Positions 34,227 through 43,700 of a DNA stretch of 64,000 bases are shown here, one piece after another. Numbering within the stretch: the first letter of the stretch is position 1; the number at the start of each line of letters is the position of its first letter. Origin of the DNA: Opitutaceae bacterium (GTDB lineage: Bacteria > Verrucomicrobiota > Verrucomicrobiia > Opitutales > Opitutaceae); assembly GCA_016711225.1 (NCBI GenBank), contig JADJTK010000052.1:558001-622000 (forward strand), read 5' to 3'. A program made the position numbers and the translations under genes. The notes beneath the pieces were generated by a model, which searched no databases, had not been told where the DNA came from, and worked only from the letters and a program-made list of their open reading frames with translations.

Positions 34227-36574
34227 GTCCTCGAGCCAGTAGAGATGGGCCGGGCTGAAGAAGGGGGCGACGTCGTTCCAGCCGGAGTTGATGTACTGAC
34301 AGCTCCAGGCGGGATAGAGCTGGACGCCGAGCGAGCTGTCGGCGCGGGCCTCGAGGCCGTTGGGCCAGGTCTGCCAGAAGTTGCGGATGGTGGCTGTAAC
34401 GCCGCCGTTGGTACCGGTGAGGTCGAGGAACCCTCGAGGCCCCGCCGTTGGCGAAGGTGAGCGTCTGGGCGGCGACGGGGTTGTCTTGGGCGTCGCGCGT
34501 AGATCGCGGCGCGGTTGTGGTACTCTTGCGCGAGATAGGCACCGCGGTTCACAGGCGACTGCCAGAAGGTGCCGTCGCCGCGACCGATCGTGACCGAGGG
34601 CGCGCCGCCGAGCGAAAGACCGAGGCGCAGGCCGGCCTCCTCGAAGTAGAGCGGCCAGGCGAACTGCGCGTTGAGCGCCGAGTTCTGGAGCTGGTAGTCG
34701 ACCTTCACGAACGGCTTGCCCGCGTACGCGTAGAGCCGCACGGCCCAGCCGTGCAGGTGGTTGGTCGTCGAGGTGAAGTTTGTGAGCGCCTGGATCTTGA
34801 GCACGACGCGCAGCGGCCCCGACTCCTCGACAGTGACGGAGATGTCGTTACGGGCGGAGTCGTTCTGCGTGGCGCCGGCTCCGGTGCGCGGGACGAGGAA
34901 GCCGCCGTTGGCGGCGGACGGAGCGATGAGGCGCTCGGCGGCGGCGAACGTGCCGTCGTTGTTGGCGTCGAGCCAGAGCTCGTTGAAGAGGTTGAAGCCG
35001 GCGCCCTTGTTTACGGTGAAGCGCAGCGGGCCGGTGTTCACCGTGACGAGGGAAGGCGACTCCGTGACGGTGACGGCCCGCGACGGCGGGATCACATCGC
35101 CGCTGGTGCGGAGGTGGAATGTCTGTGTGCCGGAACCGGCCGCACCGGTGAAGGCCGCGGGCGAGACCTGGAACTGCGCGGTCACATGCCGGATGCTGTT
35201 GTCGGTGGCCCACCAGCGGTTGAGCACCGCAAACTGACAGGGCACGGCGACGCCGGCGGCGTTGTAGAGCCGGAGGGCATCGGCGGTCTGGTAGGCTCCG
35301 CGCGGCAGGGGGATGACAACGGAGACCGGGTAGTCGGTGATGCCGGTGCCCGCGCACTCCTTGATCGTGATCGGGACGTTGAGCACAGGCGTACCACTTG
35401 CGATGGTGGTGGCGGTGATCTCGGCGGAGTGCGCGCTTTCGTTGCCGGCGGCGTCGAGCGCCGAGACGCGGTAGGCGTAGGTGGTGCCGGCGGCGAGACT
35501 GGTGTCGGTGAAGCCCGGCGAAGCGACGGTGCCGACGGGGGTGGTGGCGCCGTTGCGGCAAATCTGGTAACTGGAGACGCCGACATCGTCGATTGACGCG
35601 GTCCACGAGAGCGAGATCGCGCTGGTGGAGATCCCGTGGCCGGCGAGGCCGGTGGGCGCGGTCGGCGGAGTGGTGTCGGTCACGCCGAGGGTGTTGACAA
35701 CGGCGGCGGGACCGGCAGCCCCGAGGTTGAGCGCGGCATCGAACGCCCGGACCGAGTAGGTGTAGGTGCCCGGGACAAGGCCGGTGTCGGCGAACGTTGT
35801 GGCCCGGACGGTCGCGACGAGGACTCCGTCGCGGTAGACGAAATAGCCGGAGGGGGCGCCGCTCGCGGCGGCCCACACGAGCAGCACGGAGGTAGTCGTT
35901 GGAGCGGTGGCGGAGGATGTCGCTGGTGCGCCGGGCGGAGTGGTGTCGACCGGTGCGGTGACCGCGGCGTGGATGGTGGCGGCGAGGAGCTGCCGTCCGG
36001 CTTCGTTGGGGTGGATGCGGTCGTCGTAGTAGTCCGGGTGGCCGAGGAACGGGCTGAAACAATCGATCCCGCGCACCCCGGCGAGGCTGCCGCGCAGCTG
36101 CAGGATGCGGGGTACGATCTCGGTCTCGATCACCCGCGGGGCGATACCGTAGTCGGTGCCCATCGCGGGGATCGGAGCGCAGAGGAAGACCTGCGGGTGC
36201 GAGGAAAGTCCGTAGAAACTGGTGACTATAGCGGCGAGGTCGGTGTCGAAATACTGGCGGTTGATCCAGTTCTCCGCCTTCGAGTCGTTGGTGCCGAGCT
36301 TGATGACCACGATGTCCGGCGCGAAGGCGACGGCGGCGGCGTACTCGGGCTGGCTGCGGTAGGGCAGGTCGCCGTGGCCGGCGGCCAGTGCGGTGGCGCC
36401 GCTCACGCCGAAATTGCGCACCTCGTAGTTGGCGGGCAGCAGTCCATCGAGGATGCCGGGGTAGCCGCCGGCGGTGATGCTATCGCCGACGCACGCCACG
36501 CGTACGGTCTGGGCAGGCAGCACAGCCACGAGAAGCGGAGCGAGGAAGAGGACGAGGAGGACTCGCAGTTTCAT
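34211..36574 (-). CDS. 5' part of a frameshifted secreted GDSL esterase / exo-rhamnogalacturonan-lyase-like protein
   Basis: ATG 36574 starts a signal peptide (MKLRVLLVLFLAPLLVAVLP). Residues about 22-205 are an SGNH/GDSL hydrolase: ACVGDSITAGG (nucleophile Ser), LGTNDS (block III) and DRIHPNEAG (catalytic Asp/His), as in rhamnogalacturonan acetylesterases. Two FN3 domains follow (about 212-300, 305-395). Residues about 398-690 match the N-terminal RIFT-like and middle domains of PcRGLX/YetA exo-rhamnogalacturonan lyases (ITIKECAGTGITDYPVSVVI, ELWLDANNDGTF, FVKVDYQLQNSALNAQFAWP). Sense reading stops at about 34500 (NRAAIY). It continues in a second frame (RDAQDNPVAAQTLTFANGG) to about 34440, then in a third frame belonging to 31899-34226. 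An esterase joined to a lyase for the same polymer is a sensible pairing. Confidence 0.85.
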   Translation of the reverse strand: MKLRVLLVLFLAPLLVAVLPAQTVRVACVGDSITAGGYPGILDGLLPANYEVRNFGVSGATALAAGHGDLPYRSQPEYAAAVAFAPDIVVIKLGTNDSKAENWINRQYFDTDLAAIVTSFYGLSSHPQVFLCAPIPAMGTDYGIAPRVIETEIVPRILQLRGSLAGVRGIDCFSPFLGHPDYYDDRIHPNEAGRQLLAATIHAAVTAPVDTTPPGAPATSSATAPTTTSVLLVWAAASGAPSGYFVYRDGVLVATVRATTFADTGLVPGTYTYSVRAFDAALNLGAAGPAAVVNTLGVTDTTPPTAPTGLAGHGISTSAISLSWTASIDDVGVSSYQICRNGATTPVGTVASPGFTDTSLAAGTTYAYRVSALDAAGNESAHSAEITATTIASGTPVLNVPITIKECAGTGITDYPVSVVIPLPRGAYQTADALRLYNAAGVAVPCQFAVLNRWWATDNSIRHVTAQFQVSPAAFTGAAGSGTQTFHLRTSGDVIPPSRAVTVTESPSLVTVNTGPLRFTVNKGAGFNLFNELWLDANNDGTFAAAERLIAPSAANGGFLVPRTGAGATQNDSARNDISVTVEESGPLRVVLKIQALTNFTSTTNHLHGWAVRLYAYAGKPFVKVDYQLQNSALNAQFAWPLYFEEAGLRLGLSLGGAPSVTIGRGDGTFWQSPVNRGAYLAQEYHNRAAIYARRPRQPRRRPDAHLRQRRGLEGSSTSPVPTAALQPPSATSGRPGPTASRPAPTARSASSSIPPGAVSTSTPAGTTSPPSSARPISTGSRTCSMP

Positions 36575-36737
36575 ACGGCGGTGGGGCGGAGGACAGAGGA
36601 CGGAGGAAAAAGGACGGAGGGCGGAGAGTGTAAGGTGGAAGGTGTGAAGGTGGGAAAGTTGCGGAAGGCGGAGGACGGTGGACTGACGGCGGAAGACGGA
36701 GGGCGGAGCAGGAGGTCTGAACGACTCCGTGGTTAGG
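36575..36737. repeat. Polypurine GGACGGA/GGCGGAGGA spacer
   Basis: An imperfect run of GGCGGAGGACRGAGG-type units on the plus strand lies between the GDSL/lyase gene start and the stop of the next array gene. Shorter versions occur at 31850-31878, 57365-57405 and 61255-61290. On the transcribed strand these give pyrimidine-only leaders just upstream of the start codons. Confidence 0.6.
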
Positions 36738-38753
36738 CTATGGTGACGTGGTGACGCGGAGGCGCAGGAAGCGGCGCGGGGTGGTGCCCAGTGCTACGGC
36801 GTCCTGTGCGGTGATGGGGCCGGTGCCGGCGGTGGAGGTGTGACCCTCGACGGTGGTCCAGGTGACAAGGTCGGTGCTGGACTCGAGCGTGTAGGTCAGG
36901 CCGTCGGCCGTCGCGCGGCGGGGAAAGGTGAGTGTGAGGTAGCTCGCACCGGCGGAGGCGGCGGTGCCGACGGTGATCGGGTTCGCAACCGGGCCGCGGG
37001 CGGGGAGCGCGAAGGCGTAGCGTTGAAGATTGGTGACTCCGGCCGCGTCGGGATCGGCGAGCGGGCCGGAGATGGCGTCACTGGTCAGGTCGGTGCCGGT
37101 GAAGTTCGCGGAACGCCACGCGGCGTAGGTCCGCGGCGCTGGCGCAACGTATTCGAACGCGCCAATGTCAGGGGCGGCGTCGCGCGGAGTGCCGTCGAAG
37201 CCGCTCGGAGGGGCATAGGCGGCGGATCCGGCACCGATGGCCGGCGAAGTGGCAGCGAGGTGAAAGTCGGTCGGCCCGACGAAGGCCGCGGCGGCACGTA
37301 CGCCGTGCTGCTCGCGCCCCGTCGCCTGGTACAGGGCTCCGAGGCTGGTGTAGCTGCGCACGCTGTCGCGGGCGACGATGCCGGCCCCTGTCGTCTCGTA
37401 GAGGTTGTGGTCGATGAGCCACTGGGCGGCGAAGGCGCCATCGACCACGAGGCCGCCCCGGGAGTTGCCGGCGAAGAGGTTGTTGGCGGCGATGGTGGCC
37501 GTGGTTCCGGACTGGGAGAGGCGCAGGCCGGTACCGTTGAAGTCATCGACAGCGGCGTAGCCGTTCTCGACGCAGGTGTTGTTGACGATTGTGCAACGGG
37601 CGGAACGGGTCACGGTGATGCCGGAGCCTTGGTTGCGGTAGAGGACGTTGTTGCGCACGATCGGCGGGAGGGCGATGGCGCCGAGCTCGTCGTTGGTGTC
37701 GACGATGATGCCGTTGCCGTCCACGCCGGTGGGATCGAGCTGGAACGATGCGCGGTTGTTCTCGATGACGAGCCCGTCGATGCCGAAGCCCGCGTTGAGC
37801 GCGGAGCTGCCCGGCCACTCCATCGTCTCGGTGTAGTAGCCGGCGTGGGCGACGGTGTTGCCGCGGATCACGACATCCGAGGCTCTGTGATGGGTGGAGA
37901 TGTGGGAGATCGCGTTGAACTCGCAGCGGTTGCCCTCGACCAGAATGCGGCTGGCCCTGTAGGAGAGGCTGATCCCGGCATCCATGTTCTGGGTGCAATA
38001 GTTGCCGCGCACGACGGCGTCGGTCACGCTGGCGCGGTTGGTTGATTCTGGCTCGTAGCTGAAGATGCCGACGAAGCAGTGATGCACGTCGTTGTCCGCT
38101 ACGGTCACGAACGACGAGGCGTTGGTGAACTGGATGCCGGCGGAGCAGCCGGAGATGTTGTTGCGCTCGACCACGATGTGCGCGCAGCCGGAGAACGAGA
38201 AGCCGCCAGCCCACTGGTTAAAGATGCTGTCGTACCAGGCCATGTAGGTGGCGTATTTGCGGCGCACCTTGGCTTCCCGGGTGGTCCAACTTTCATACGG
38301 GTTGATCGGGCCGACCGTGGGATCGTCGACGATGATCGCGGGCATGTCCTGCCCACCGACCGGAGGCATGCGATTTCTGCGGACGGTGAAGCCGGAGAAA
38401 CGCAGCCACTGCTTGTCTCGCACGGAGAACTCGGCCTGCACGAGCGGGGTTTCGCCCGGATAGGCGGTGAAGTGGATCTCGGCGGTGGCGGTGCCCGACT
38501 GGGCCGGGGAATAGTAGACAGTGGTCGTTGCGCTGCCGTAGGTGCCGCCGCGGAAATAGACGGTATCGCCCGCGGCCGCGTTGGCCATGGCGCGGTCAAC
38601 CGTGCAGGGGGTGGCCGAGTTCTGTGCCTGCGCCCAGGTGACGGAGCTCGGGGCCGTGGCGGAGGCATAGTAGGTGCCCGCCACGGCGGTGCTGGTCATT
38701 CCCAGAAAAGCCGAGGTGTAGATAAGCAGTGTGGTGGTCCGGACGGGCGGCAT
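36738..38753 (-). CDS. Secreted parallel beta-helix protein with shared C-terminal module
   Basis: A 671-residue secreted protein with an N-terminal signal peptide (RTTTLLIYTSAFLGMTSTAV, cleavage after AVAG). The beta-helix starts with TYYASATAPSSVTWAQAQNS and GDTVYFRGGTYGS. It has many strand-turn units: ERNNISGCSAGIQFT, VADNDVHHCFVGI, VRGNYCTQNMDAGI, VEGNRCEFNAISH, VNNTCVENGYAA. It ends with GTPRDAAPDIGAFEYV, the usual terminal turn. This is the architecture of PL9/pectate-lyase-like enzymes, but no catalytic residue is assigned. The shared module follows (about residues 540-671, YAAWRSANFTGTDLTSDAIS). It starts 5 bp after the stop of the upstream esterase gene, so the two are probably translationally coupled. 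Confidence 0.88.
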   Translation of the reverse strand: MPPVRTTTLLIYTSAFLGMTSTAVAGTYYASATAPSSVTWAQAQNSATPCTVDRAMANAAAGDTVYFRGGTYGSATTTVYYSPAQSGTATAEIHFTAYPGETPLVQAEFSVRDKQWLRFSGFTVRRNRMPPVGGQDMPAIIVDDPTVGPINPYESWTTREAKVRRKYATYMAWYDSIFNQWAGGFSFSGCAHIVVERNNISGCSAGIQFTNASSFVTVADNDVHHCFVGIFSYEPESTNRASVTDAVVRGNYCTQNMDAGISLSYRASRILVEGNRCEFNAISHISTHHRASDVVIRGNTVAHAGYYTETMEWPGSSALNAGFGIDGLVIENNRASFQLDPTGVDGNGIIVDTNDELGAIALPPIVRNNVLYRNQGSGITVTRSARCTIVNNTCVENGYAAVDDFNGTGLRLSQSGTTATIAANNLFAGNSRGGLVVDGAFAAQWLIDHNLYETTGAGIVARDSVRSYTSLGALYQATGREQHGVRAAAAFVGPTDFHLAATSPAIGAGSAAYAPPSGFDGTPRDAAPDIGAFEYVAPAPRTYAAWRSANFTGTDLTSDAISGPLADPDAAGVTNLQRYAFALPARGPVANPITVGTAASAGASYLTLTFPRRATADGLTYTLESSTDLVTWTTVEGHTSTAGTGPITAQDAVALGTTPRRFLRLRVTTSP

Positions 38754-38758
38754 GCTGG

Positions 38759-41401
38759 TTATGGTGCGGTGATGCGCAGGCGGAGGAAGCGGCGCGGGGT
38801 GCCGGAGGTGCTGAGGGCGACGACGTCTTGCGCGGTGATGGGGTCGGCGCCGGCGGAGTACGTGCGGCCGGGTACCGCGGTCCAGGTGGCGAGGTCGGTG
38901 CTGGCTTCGACGATGTAGCTCAGATCGGTGGCGACAGCGCGGCGGTTGAAGGTGAGCGTGAGGTAGCTCGCACTGGCGGAGGTGGCGGTGCCGAGGGTAA
39001 TTGGATTCGCGACGGGGCCGCGGGCAGGAAGCGCGAAGGCGTAGCGGGCGAAGTTGGTGACACCCGCACCGTCGGGATCGGCGAGCGGGCCGGAGATGGC
39101 GTCGTTGCCCGCTTCGGCACCGAAGCTAGCGGAGCGCCACGCGGCGTAGTTGGCAGGCGGAGTCGCCGAGGTGACGGTGACCGTGGCGTAGTTCCCGAGC
39201 TTCGGAATGACGACACCGGCCAGGGTGAACAGGCCATCGGCGCCGACCGTCGCAGCGCCGGAGGCGAGCGTTTGGCCGGTGGAGTTCACGGCCTGCCAGT
39301 TGCAGATGGAGCCCGGCGCGGGATTGAAAGTCTGGAGACGGCGCGGGGTGATGTCGGCGGTGGCGGTGGTAGCGGAGGCAGCGTCGGTCAGGGCGATCCG
39401 GAACGCGAGGCGCGTGGCGGTATCGGTGACGGTGGCGGTGTCCCAGGTCAGGTACTGGTTGATCTGGCCCGCGAGCGCGGCGGTGGCGGGCGAAGTGCCG
39501 AGGTCGCCGTCGAGCGAGCCATTCGCCGCGGTCGGGACGAATTGGTTGAAGCGGAACTGGAGCGTGGAGTTGCCGCCGCTGAAACCGCCGAGCTGCTGCG
39601 GGCTCTGGCCGTGTTCCCCCTGGCCCCAGATGAAGTTGAAGCCGCGGTGCGTGGCGATGAGCGCCTGCGCCATGTCCCAGGCTTGGGGCCAGCCGATGGC
39701 GTTGTCGTTTTGGCCGTTCGCAAAGGTGATCCACGGAGTCTCGGTGGCCGGATGGGCGCGCAGCCACTGGTCGTTGTCCCAGTAATCCCAAGCGGTGATG
39801 TTGTCGGCCGTGGTGACGAGCGGGTAGCCGAAGCGCTGGAGAATGGAGTTGTCGTAGCGGCAGGCGAGCGCGGGGTCGCCATAGACTCCGGCGAAACTGC
39901 CGACGAAGACGGGGCTGAGGGCGGGGCGGTGGACTCCGACCATCGAGATGATACCGGAGAAGATGTGGCCGCTGCGTATCCCAAACATGGAGGCTCCGGA
40001 ACCTCCCATCGACATGCCGTGGAGCAGAATCTTGTTTCGGTCGATCGGGAAGCGGGTGTCGACGAAGTCGTAGAGGAACGAGAGCACGCGGGCCTGGGTG
40101 AACGGTTGCACCGTGCCGGCGGCGATGGGTTCGAGCGTGCCGAGGTTCTCGTTGTAGGCGGTCCACCAGTCGTAGGGATACTGGTTGGTGGAGACATGCA
40201 GGGCTCCCTTCATGGCGTCGTACCACCAGAGGTAGCCGCCGTTGAGCGAGCCGCCCCAGCAATGCAGGGCGAGGCTCACGGGTGCGGGCGAGACGCGGGC
40301 GGCCGGCGGCGGTTCGGCCACGAGATAGTCGAAGGGCGTGCTCGGCAACGTACAGGTGGGCGGCGCCTCCCAGCGCACGTAGTAGTGCTTGGTCGCGTGC
40401 TCGATGTAGTAGTGCTCGGCATCGAGCTCGCGGGCGCGTTCGAGGACCATGCCTGGGCCCGCGCTTTCGGCGACGGCAGCGGTGGCGTTGGTGCCGACGG
40501 CGAGCGTGGAGAGGTCCTCCTGCCCGTTGACCATGCGGCTGACGAAGTAGTACGCCGAGGTGGGGGCGGTGCCGCGGAAGCGGTTGACGTAGATGCCGGT
40601 GCCGGGAGCGGCGAGCGTGAGGTCGGCCACCGGATAGCGCGGCACGACCGTGGAATCGGCGGGCTCGTCGATGCCGAAATAGAGCTGGTCCCAGCAGGAC
40701 AGCGGGCGGATCTCGTCGACGAGCACGGCGTTGGCGACATCGGCCGGAGCGGTCAGGGGGCTCGTGGAGCGGTAGATGCGGTAACGGACTTCACGAGTGG
40801 CATCGAGGGCGTTGAAGGCGTTGATGAAGGTGCCCCACGTCGTGTTCGGGTCGGCGAGCGGCGGCTCGATCTCGGCGAACGTGACCATGGTGTCGCCCTG
40901 GCGGCAAAGTGCGGATACGCCGGTGACCGCCGGCATCGGTGCGGGCAATGGTCGGTCGCACGTGACGCTCAGGGAGAGCGCGAAGTCAGACCAGCCGCAG
41001 TGCTGGAGCCGTAGCGAGAGGCTGCCGGAGGCGATGGCGGCGCGGACCTGCGCGGTGAGGTCGACGGAAGTGAAGCGCGGGCCACGCAGCGGAATGGGGT
41101 TGTTGGCGGTATCGAAGACGTTGAAGCCGCTCTGCATCGCGTTGGAGTCGAAGTTCGGCCAGGGCGCCCGGCCATGGCGCTCGAGATGCGGATAGAAGAC
41201 CGCGCGGACGATGTTGGCTCCCTGGATGGAGCGGAGGTCCACGGTCATGACTCCGCCGGAGTAGGATAAGGTCTGCGGGTGCGTGCCCCAGCCGGCTCGG
41301 TTGGAAAACGAGTGCGTGGCGTAGGCGGTGCCGGTTTGGGCGAGCAGGCCAGTGGCGACGGAGAGAGCGGCGAGGAGGGCGAAAAGGAACCGAGTTCTCA
41401 T
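38759..41401 (-). CDS. Secreted alpha/beta-hydrolase esterase with shared C-terminal module
   Basis: An 880-residue secreted protein with signal peptide MRTRFLFALLAALSVATGLL. Residues about 20-350 are beta-rich and unassigned. About 360-640 is an alpha/beta-hydrolase of the feruloyl/acetyl-esterase type. It has the nucleophile elbow HGMSMGGSGASMF, the acid in FANGQNDNAIGW and the histidine in WGQGEHGQSP. It probably removes ester groups (acetyl, methyl or feruloyl) from plant polysaccharide side chains; the exact substrate is inference. A small beta domain and the shared module (from YAAWRSASFGAEAGNDAIS) end the protein. Related hydrolase domains occur at 51829-55310 and 61362-64000. It is the promoter-proximal gene of the run 41401-28388. 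Confidence 0.87.
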   Translation of the reverse strand: MRTRFLFALLAALSVATGLLAQTGTAYATHSFSNRAGWGTHPQTLSYSGGVMTVDLRSIQGANIVRAVFYPHLERHGRAPWPNFDSNAMQSGFNVFDTANNPIPLRGPRFTSVDLTAQVRAAIASGSLSLRLQHCGWSDFALSLSVTCDRPLPAPMPAVTGVSALCRQGDTMVTFAEIEPPLADPNTTWGTFINAFNALDATREVRYRIYRSTSPLTAPADVANAVLVDEIRPLSCWDQLYFGIDEPADSTVVPRYPVADLTLAAPGTGIYVNRFRGTAPTSAYYFVSRMVNGQEDLSTLAVGTNATAAVAESAGPGMVLERARELDAEHYYIEHATKHYYVRWEAPPTCTLPSTPFDYLVAEPPPAARVSPAPVSLALHCWGGSLNGGYLWWYDAMKGALHVSTNQYPYDWWTAYNENLGTLEPIAAGTVQPFTQARVLSFLYDFVDTRFPIDRNKILLHGMSMGGSGASMFGIRSGHIFSGIISMVGVHRPALSPVFVGSFAGVYGDPALACRYDNSILQRFGYPLVTTADNITAWDYWDNDQWLRAHPATETPWITFANGQNDNAIGWPQAWDMAQALIATHRGFNFIWGQGEHGQSPQQLGGFSGGNSTLQFRFNQFVPTAANGSLDGDLGTSPATAALAGQINQYLTWDTATVTDTATRLAFRIALTDAASATTATADITPRRLQTFNPAPGSICNWQAVNSTGQTLASGAATVGADGLFTLAGVVIPKLGNYATVTVTSATPPANYAAWRSASFGAEAGNDAISGPLADPDGAGVTNFARYAFALPARGPVANPITLGTATSASASYLTLTFNRRAVATDLSYIVEASTDLATWTAVPGRTYSAGADPITAQDVVALSTSGTPRRFLRLRITAP

Positions 41402-41984
41402 GAGGATGGGGGAGGGCGGAGGAGAGACGTTCTTCCGGACGGAAGAGTCTTCGAGGGAAGCGTTCCGCTACGGGGCAGTGGTTATGCGGAGGCGGAGCCC
41501 TTCGCCTGGCTCAGGGTGTCGCTGCGCAACGGACACGGCACGTTCTGGCGGTCCGGACCGGATTATGGGGAAGCCCGGCGGGCGTGGCCGGGTGTGTGTC
41601 CGGCGTCGGTGCCGGATCATCGGGGCCCAGGGAGGCAGGGGCGCAAAGAGTGCGCGGGCGCGACGGCGGGAGCGGATCAACGACGCGGCGGGAAGACCGC
41701 CGACGACGGAGGCAACGGGGAGATGGGCGAGCATTTGGGCATTGGCCGGGCTTGATGCTCACCGGGTGTTACCGGCGGTAACCGAATTCAGTCAACTCGT
41801 ACCGTGAGGTAGGATACCCCTCGGGCGGGTTTCGCGGTTCTTTGACGGCGTTAGCCTCTGACTAGTGTGGATAATCGCCCCTAGCCGAACGGTCGCGGGG
41901 AACCGCAAACGCATGCAACGACTGATGCGGTGACACGGGCCGGAGGCGATCTACTGCGTGCGCCGCGCGAGTCCGCCAGATCGT
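41402..41984. other. Long intergenic region upstream of the 28.4-41.4 kb gene run
   Basis: No supportable gene. The part next to 41401 is the GGCGGAGG polypurine spacer, then a TTCCGCTACGGGG unit related to the 6451 palindrome. It should contain the promoter of the run that starts at 41401; I cannot assign -35 and -10 boxes with confidence. Confidence 0.45.
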
Positions 41985-42716
41985 CTATTCTTTGCCCAGA
42001 TCCGCCGGAGCCGGCCCCTTCCAAGGGAGCAGCATCGGGACCCGCTGACGGTAGGCGAGGTACTGGACGCCCAGCTCGGCGGTCAGATCGCGTTCCTCCA
42101 AGAAGGTGGCCAGCACTACCCACGCGCTCCAGAGGAGGTTGAACAGAAGACGGTCGGCGCTCACTTCGGGGTTCGCCCAGAAGAGGACCAGCACGCAGAG
42201 GTAGAGCGGATGGCGGACCCAGCGGTAGGGGCCCCGCACTTGGAGTGCGGCGGCAGGCTCGGGCAGGCCCGCGCGGTGCGCGCGGATTGCCCGGATTCCG
42301 AGCGGATCGTGGTGGCGGAGCGAGGCAAAGCCCCACACGAAGCCAGCGGTCGCGAGCAACGACAGTGCAATCCCGGCCCAGCGGAGCGGGCCGGTTGCCA
42401 CGGCCCAAGTTTCCGTGCGCTGCCACAGGAGAACGACTGTACCGAGCACCACTCCGGAGGTGATGGCGTAGATCGCGCCGAGGTACCGCTCCGGAATCCT
42501 CCGGGCCATCGCTGCCTTCACAGGCCGTCGCACCATGACGCTGTGCTGGACGAAGAAGGCGAGTGAGAGGATGGCGTCCAAGGCCAGCGCCCCTGCCCTC
42601 GAGAGGTGGAGATCCACCGCCCCGCCCGGGCCGAACGCCAGCAAGCCAATCGATCCGCATCCCACCACGATGGCCGCCAGGATCATGGCGGCGTCCTTCA
42701 CCTGGTTCTTCTTCAT
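41985..42716 (-). CDS. Membrane-bound methyltransferase-like protein (PEMT/isoprenylcysteine methyltransferase/NnrU type)
   Basis: A 243-residue polytopic protein with about six hydrophobic helices. The C-terminal half carries the signature of the phospholipid/isoprenylcysteine methyltransferase superfamily: QVRGPYRWVRHPLYLCVLVL followed by FLEERDLTAELGVQYLAYRQ, which binds S-adenosylmethionine in related enzymes. The substrate is unknown. Its ATG overlaps the stop of the upstream cysteine-rich protein by 4 bp (ATGA), so the two are translated together. The frame is open to 43100, but that part is antisense-like. It belongs to a cassette that has no array features. Confidence 0.85.
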   Translation of the reverse strand: MKKNQVKDAAMILAAIVVGCGSIGLLAFGPGGAVDLHLSRAGALALDAILSLAFFVQHSVMVRRPVKAAMARRIPERYLGAIYAITSGVVLGTVVLLWQRTETWAVATGPLRWAGIALSLLATAGFVWGFASLRHHDPLGIRAIRAHRAGLPEPAAALQVRGPYRWVRHPLYLCVLVLFWANPEVSADRLLFNLLWSAWVVLATFLEERDLTAELGVQYLAYRQRVPMLLPWKGPAPADLGKE

Positions 42717-43636
42717 GGTCGCTTCTGAGGGCTCGATCCAGCGCGAGAACCGAGGCGCTCCTCTTCCTCCAGTACTTCTCGGACGCGATCCGCCACGCTG
42801 CGGGCGATGGCCTCGCACCGATCCACCTCCGCCGCCCGGAATCGCTCCGCACTCTCGGACGTTGCGAAGTTTGTCCCCGTCAGCTCGGCACACCGTGTGG
42901 TTCCGTACCGATCGATAAACCACGATGACAGGCCGCGGGCGATGCGGATGACGGGATTGAAGGCGTTGACCCGATCGTCCATGGCCCGCTCCTCGTCGAG
43001 GAGCAGGAACGCCACGAGCCGAAGCGTCCGGAGCGTGCTGCGCTCGACCCCGCCGATCTTGGCGCTGGCGGCCATGACGCCGGCGGTGAGGGCCCCACAC
43101 GTTCCGCCGCTGAGGACCATCCCGCCCTGGAACGGCCAGGAAGCTCGCCGCAGATCCTCCGTCACACTCAGGACACCGCCCAGCTCCTCGAGGACCCGGT
43201 GGGCGCAGTGAAACCCCTGCTGCTCGAATGCGGAGAGTACTGACAGGTGGGCCTGGCTCACCTCCGGCGGCAGGGTGGTGTGGAGTTCATCCTCGCGGGA
43301 GCGGACCTCGCGCAGGAGCGCCGGCGCGGTGCACATCGCCTGTAGGCAGGACGGGATCCCCTTCGTGCCGATCTCCGTGCAGCGCGTGCTGCCGTGCACC
43401 TGGCCAAACCGGCGCAGGTACTCCCGCCCCAGCAGCACGACCCTGGGCAGGCCGTTCGCAGTCAGGTCCCCACCGTGAAGCAGGCCCAGCATCATGAGTG
43501 GCGCGCAGGCTCCGCCGCACTCGCCCGGGCCGCCGATGCCCCCCGCCAGTCCGCCGGCGCCCCTCACCATCTCGAGGTCGGGGCGCCCGTGTTCGGTGAG
43601 CAACGTGTGAAGCACGGTTGGCGCGCAGTGCCCCAT
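42713..43636 (-). CDS. C_GCAxxG_C_C family cysteine-rich protein, duplicated
   Basis: A 307-residue soluble protein made of two related halves. Each has the Gly-rich plus cysteine motif of the C_GCAxxG_C_C (redox-associated) family: GGIGGPGECGGACAPLMMLG near residues 32-51 and GGMVLSGGTCGALTAGVMAA near 170-189. Further cysteines lie in TRCTEIG, SCLQAMC and TRCAELTG. Such proteins are thought to handle redox chemistry or metals; the reaction is not known. It lies between a TetR regulator (65 bp upstream) and the membrane methyltransferase (4-bp overlap), as part of one operon. Confidence 0.84.
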   Translation of the reverse strand: MGHCAPTVLHTLLTEHGRPDLEMVRGAGGLAGGIGGPGECGGACAPLMMLGLLHGGDLTANGLPRVVLLGREYLRRFGQVHGSTRCTEIGTKGIPSCLQAMCTAPALLREVRSREDELHTTLPPEVSQAHLSVLSAFEQQGFHCAHRVLEELGGVLSVTEDLRRASWPFQGGMVLSGGTCGALTAGVMAASAKIGGVERSTLRTLRLVAFLLLDEERAMDDRVNAFNPVIRIARGLSSWFIDRYGTTRCAELTGTNFATSESAERFRAAEVDRCEAIARSVADRVREVLEEEERLGSRAGSSPQKRP

Positions 43637-43700
43637 CCTCAGCGCGTTGCGCAGGCAACGCGCGCTGAACGGGACCCGCGCCTTACCGCGCTGATCGGCC

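Noticed and set aside
36575..36737. Tandem-repeat array or satellite made of GGACGGA units
   Set aside because: Units vary in length and spacing and occur in other spacers; I describe it as a polypurine spacer rather than a defined tandem repeat.
41840..41880. A sigma-70-like promoter (TTTGACGG ... GATAAT)
   Set aside because: The spacing between the two boxes is about 22 bases and it points away from the array run, so I do not call it.
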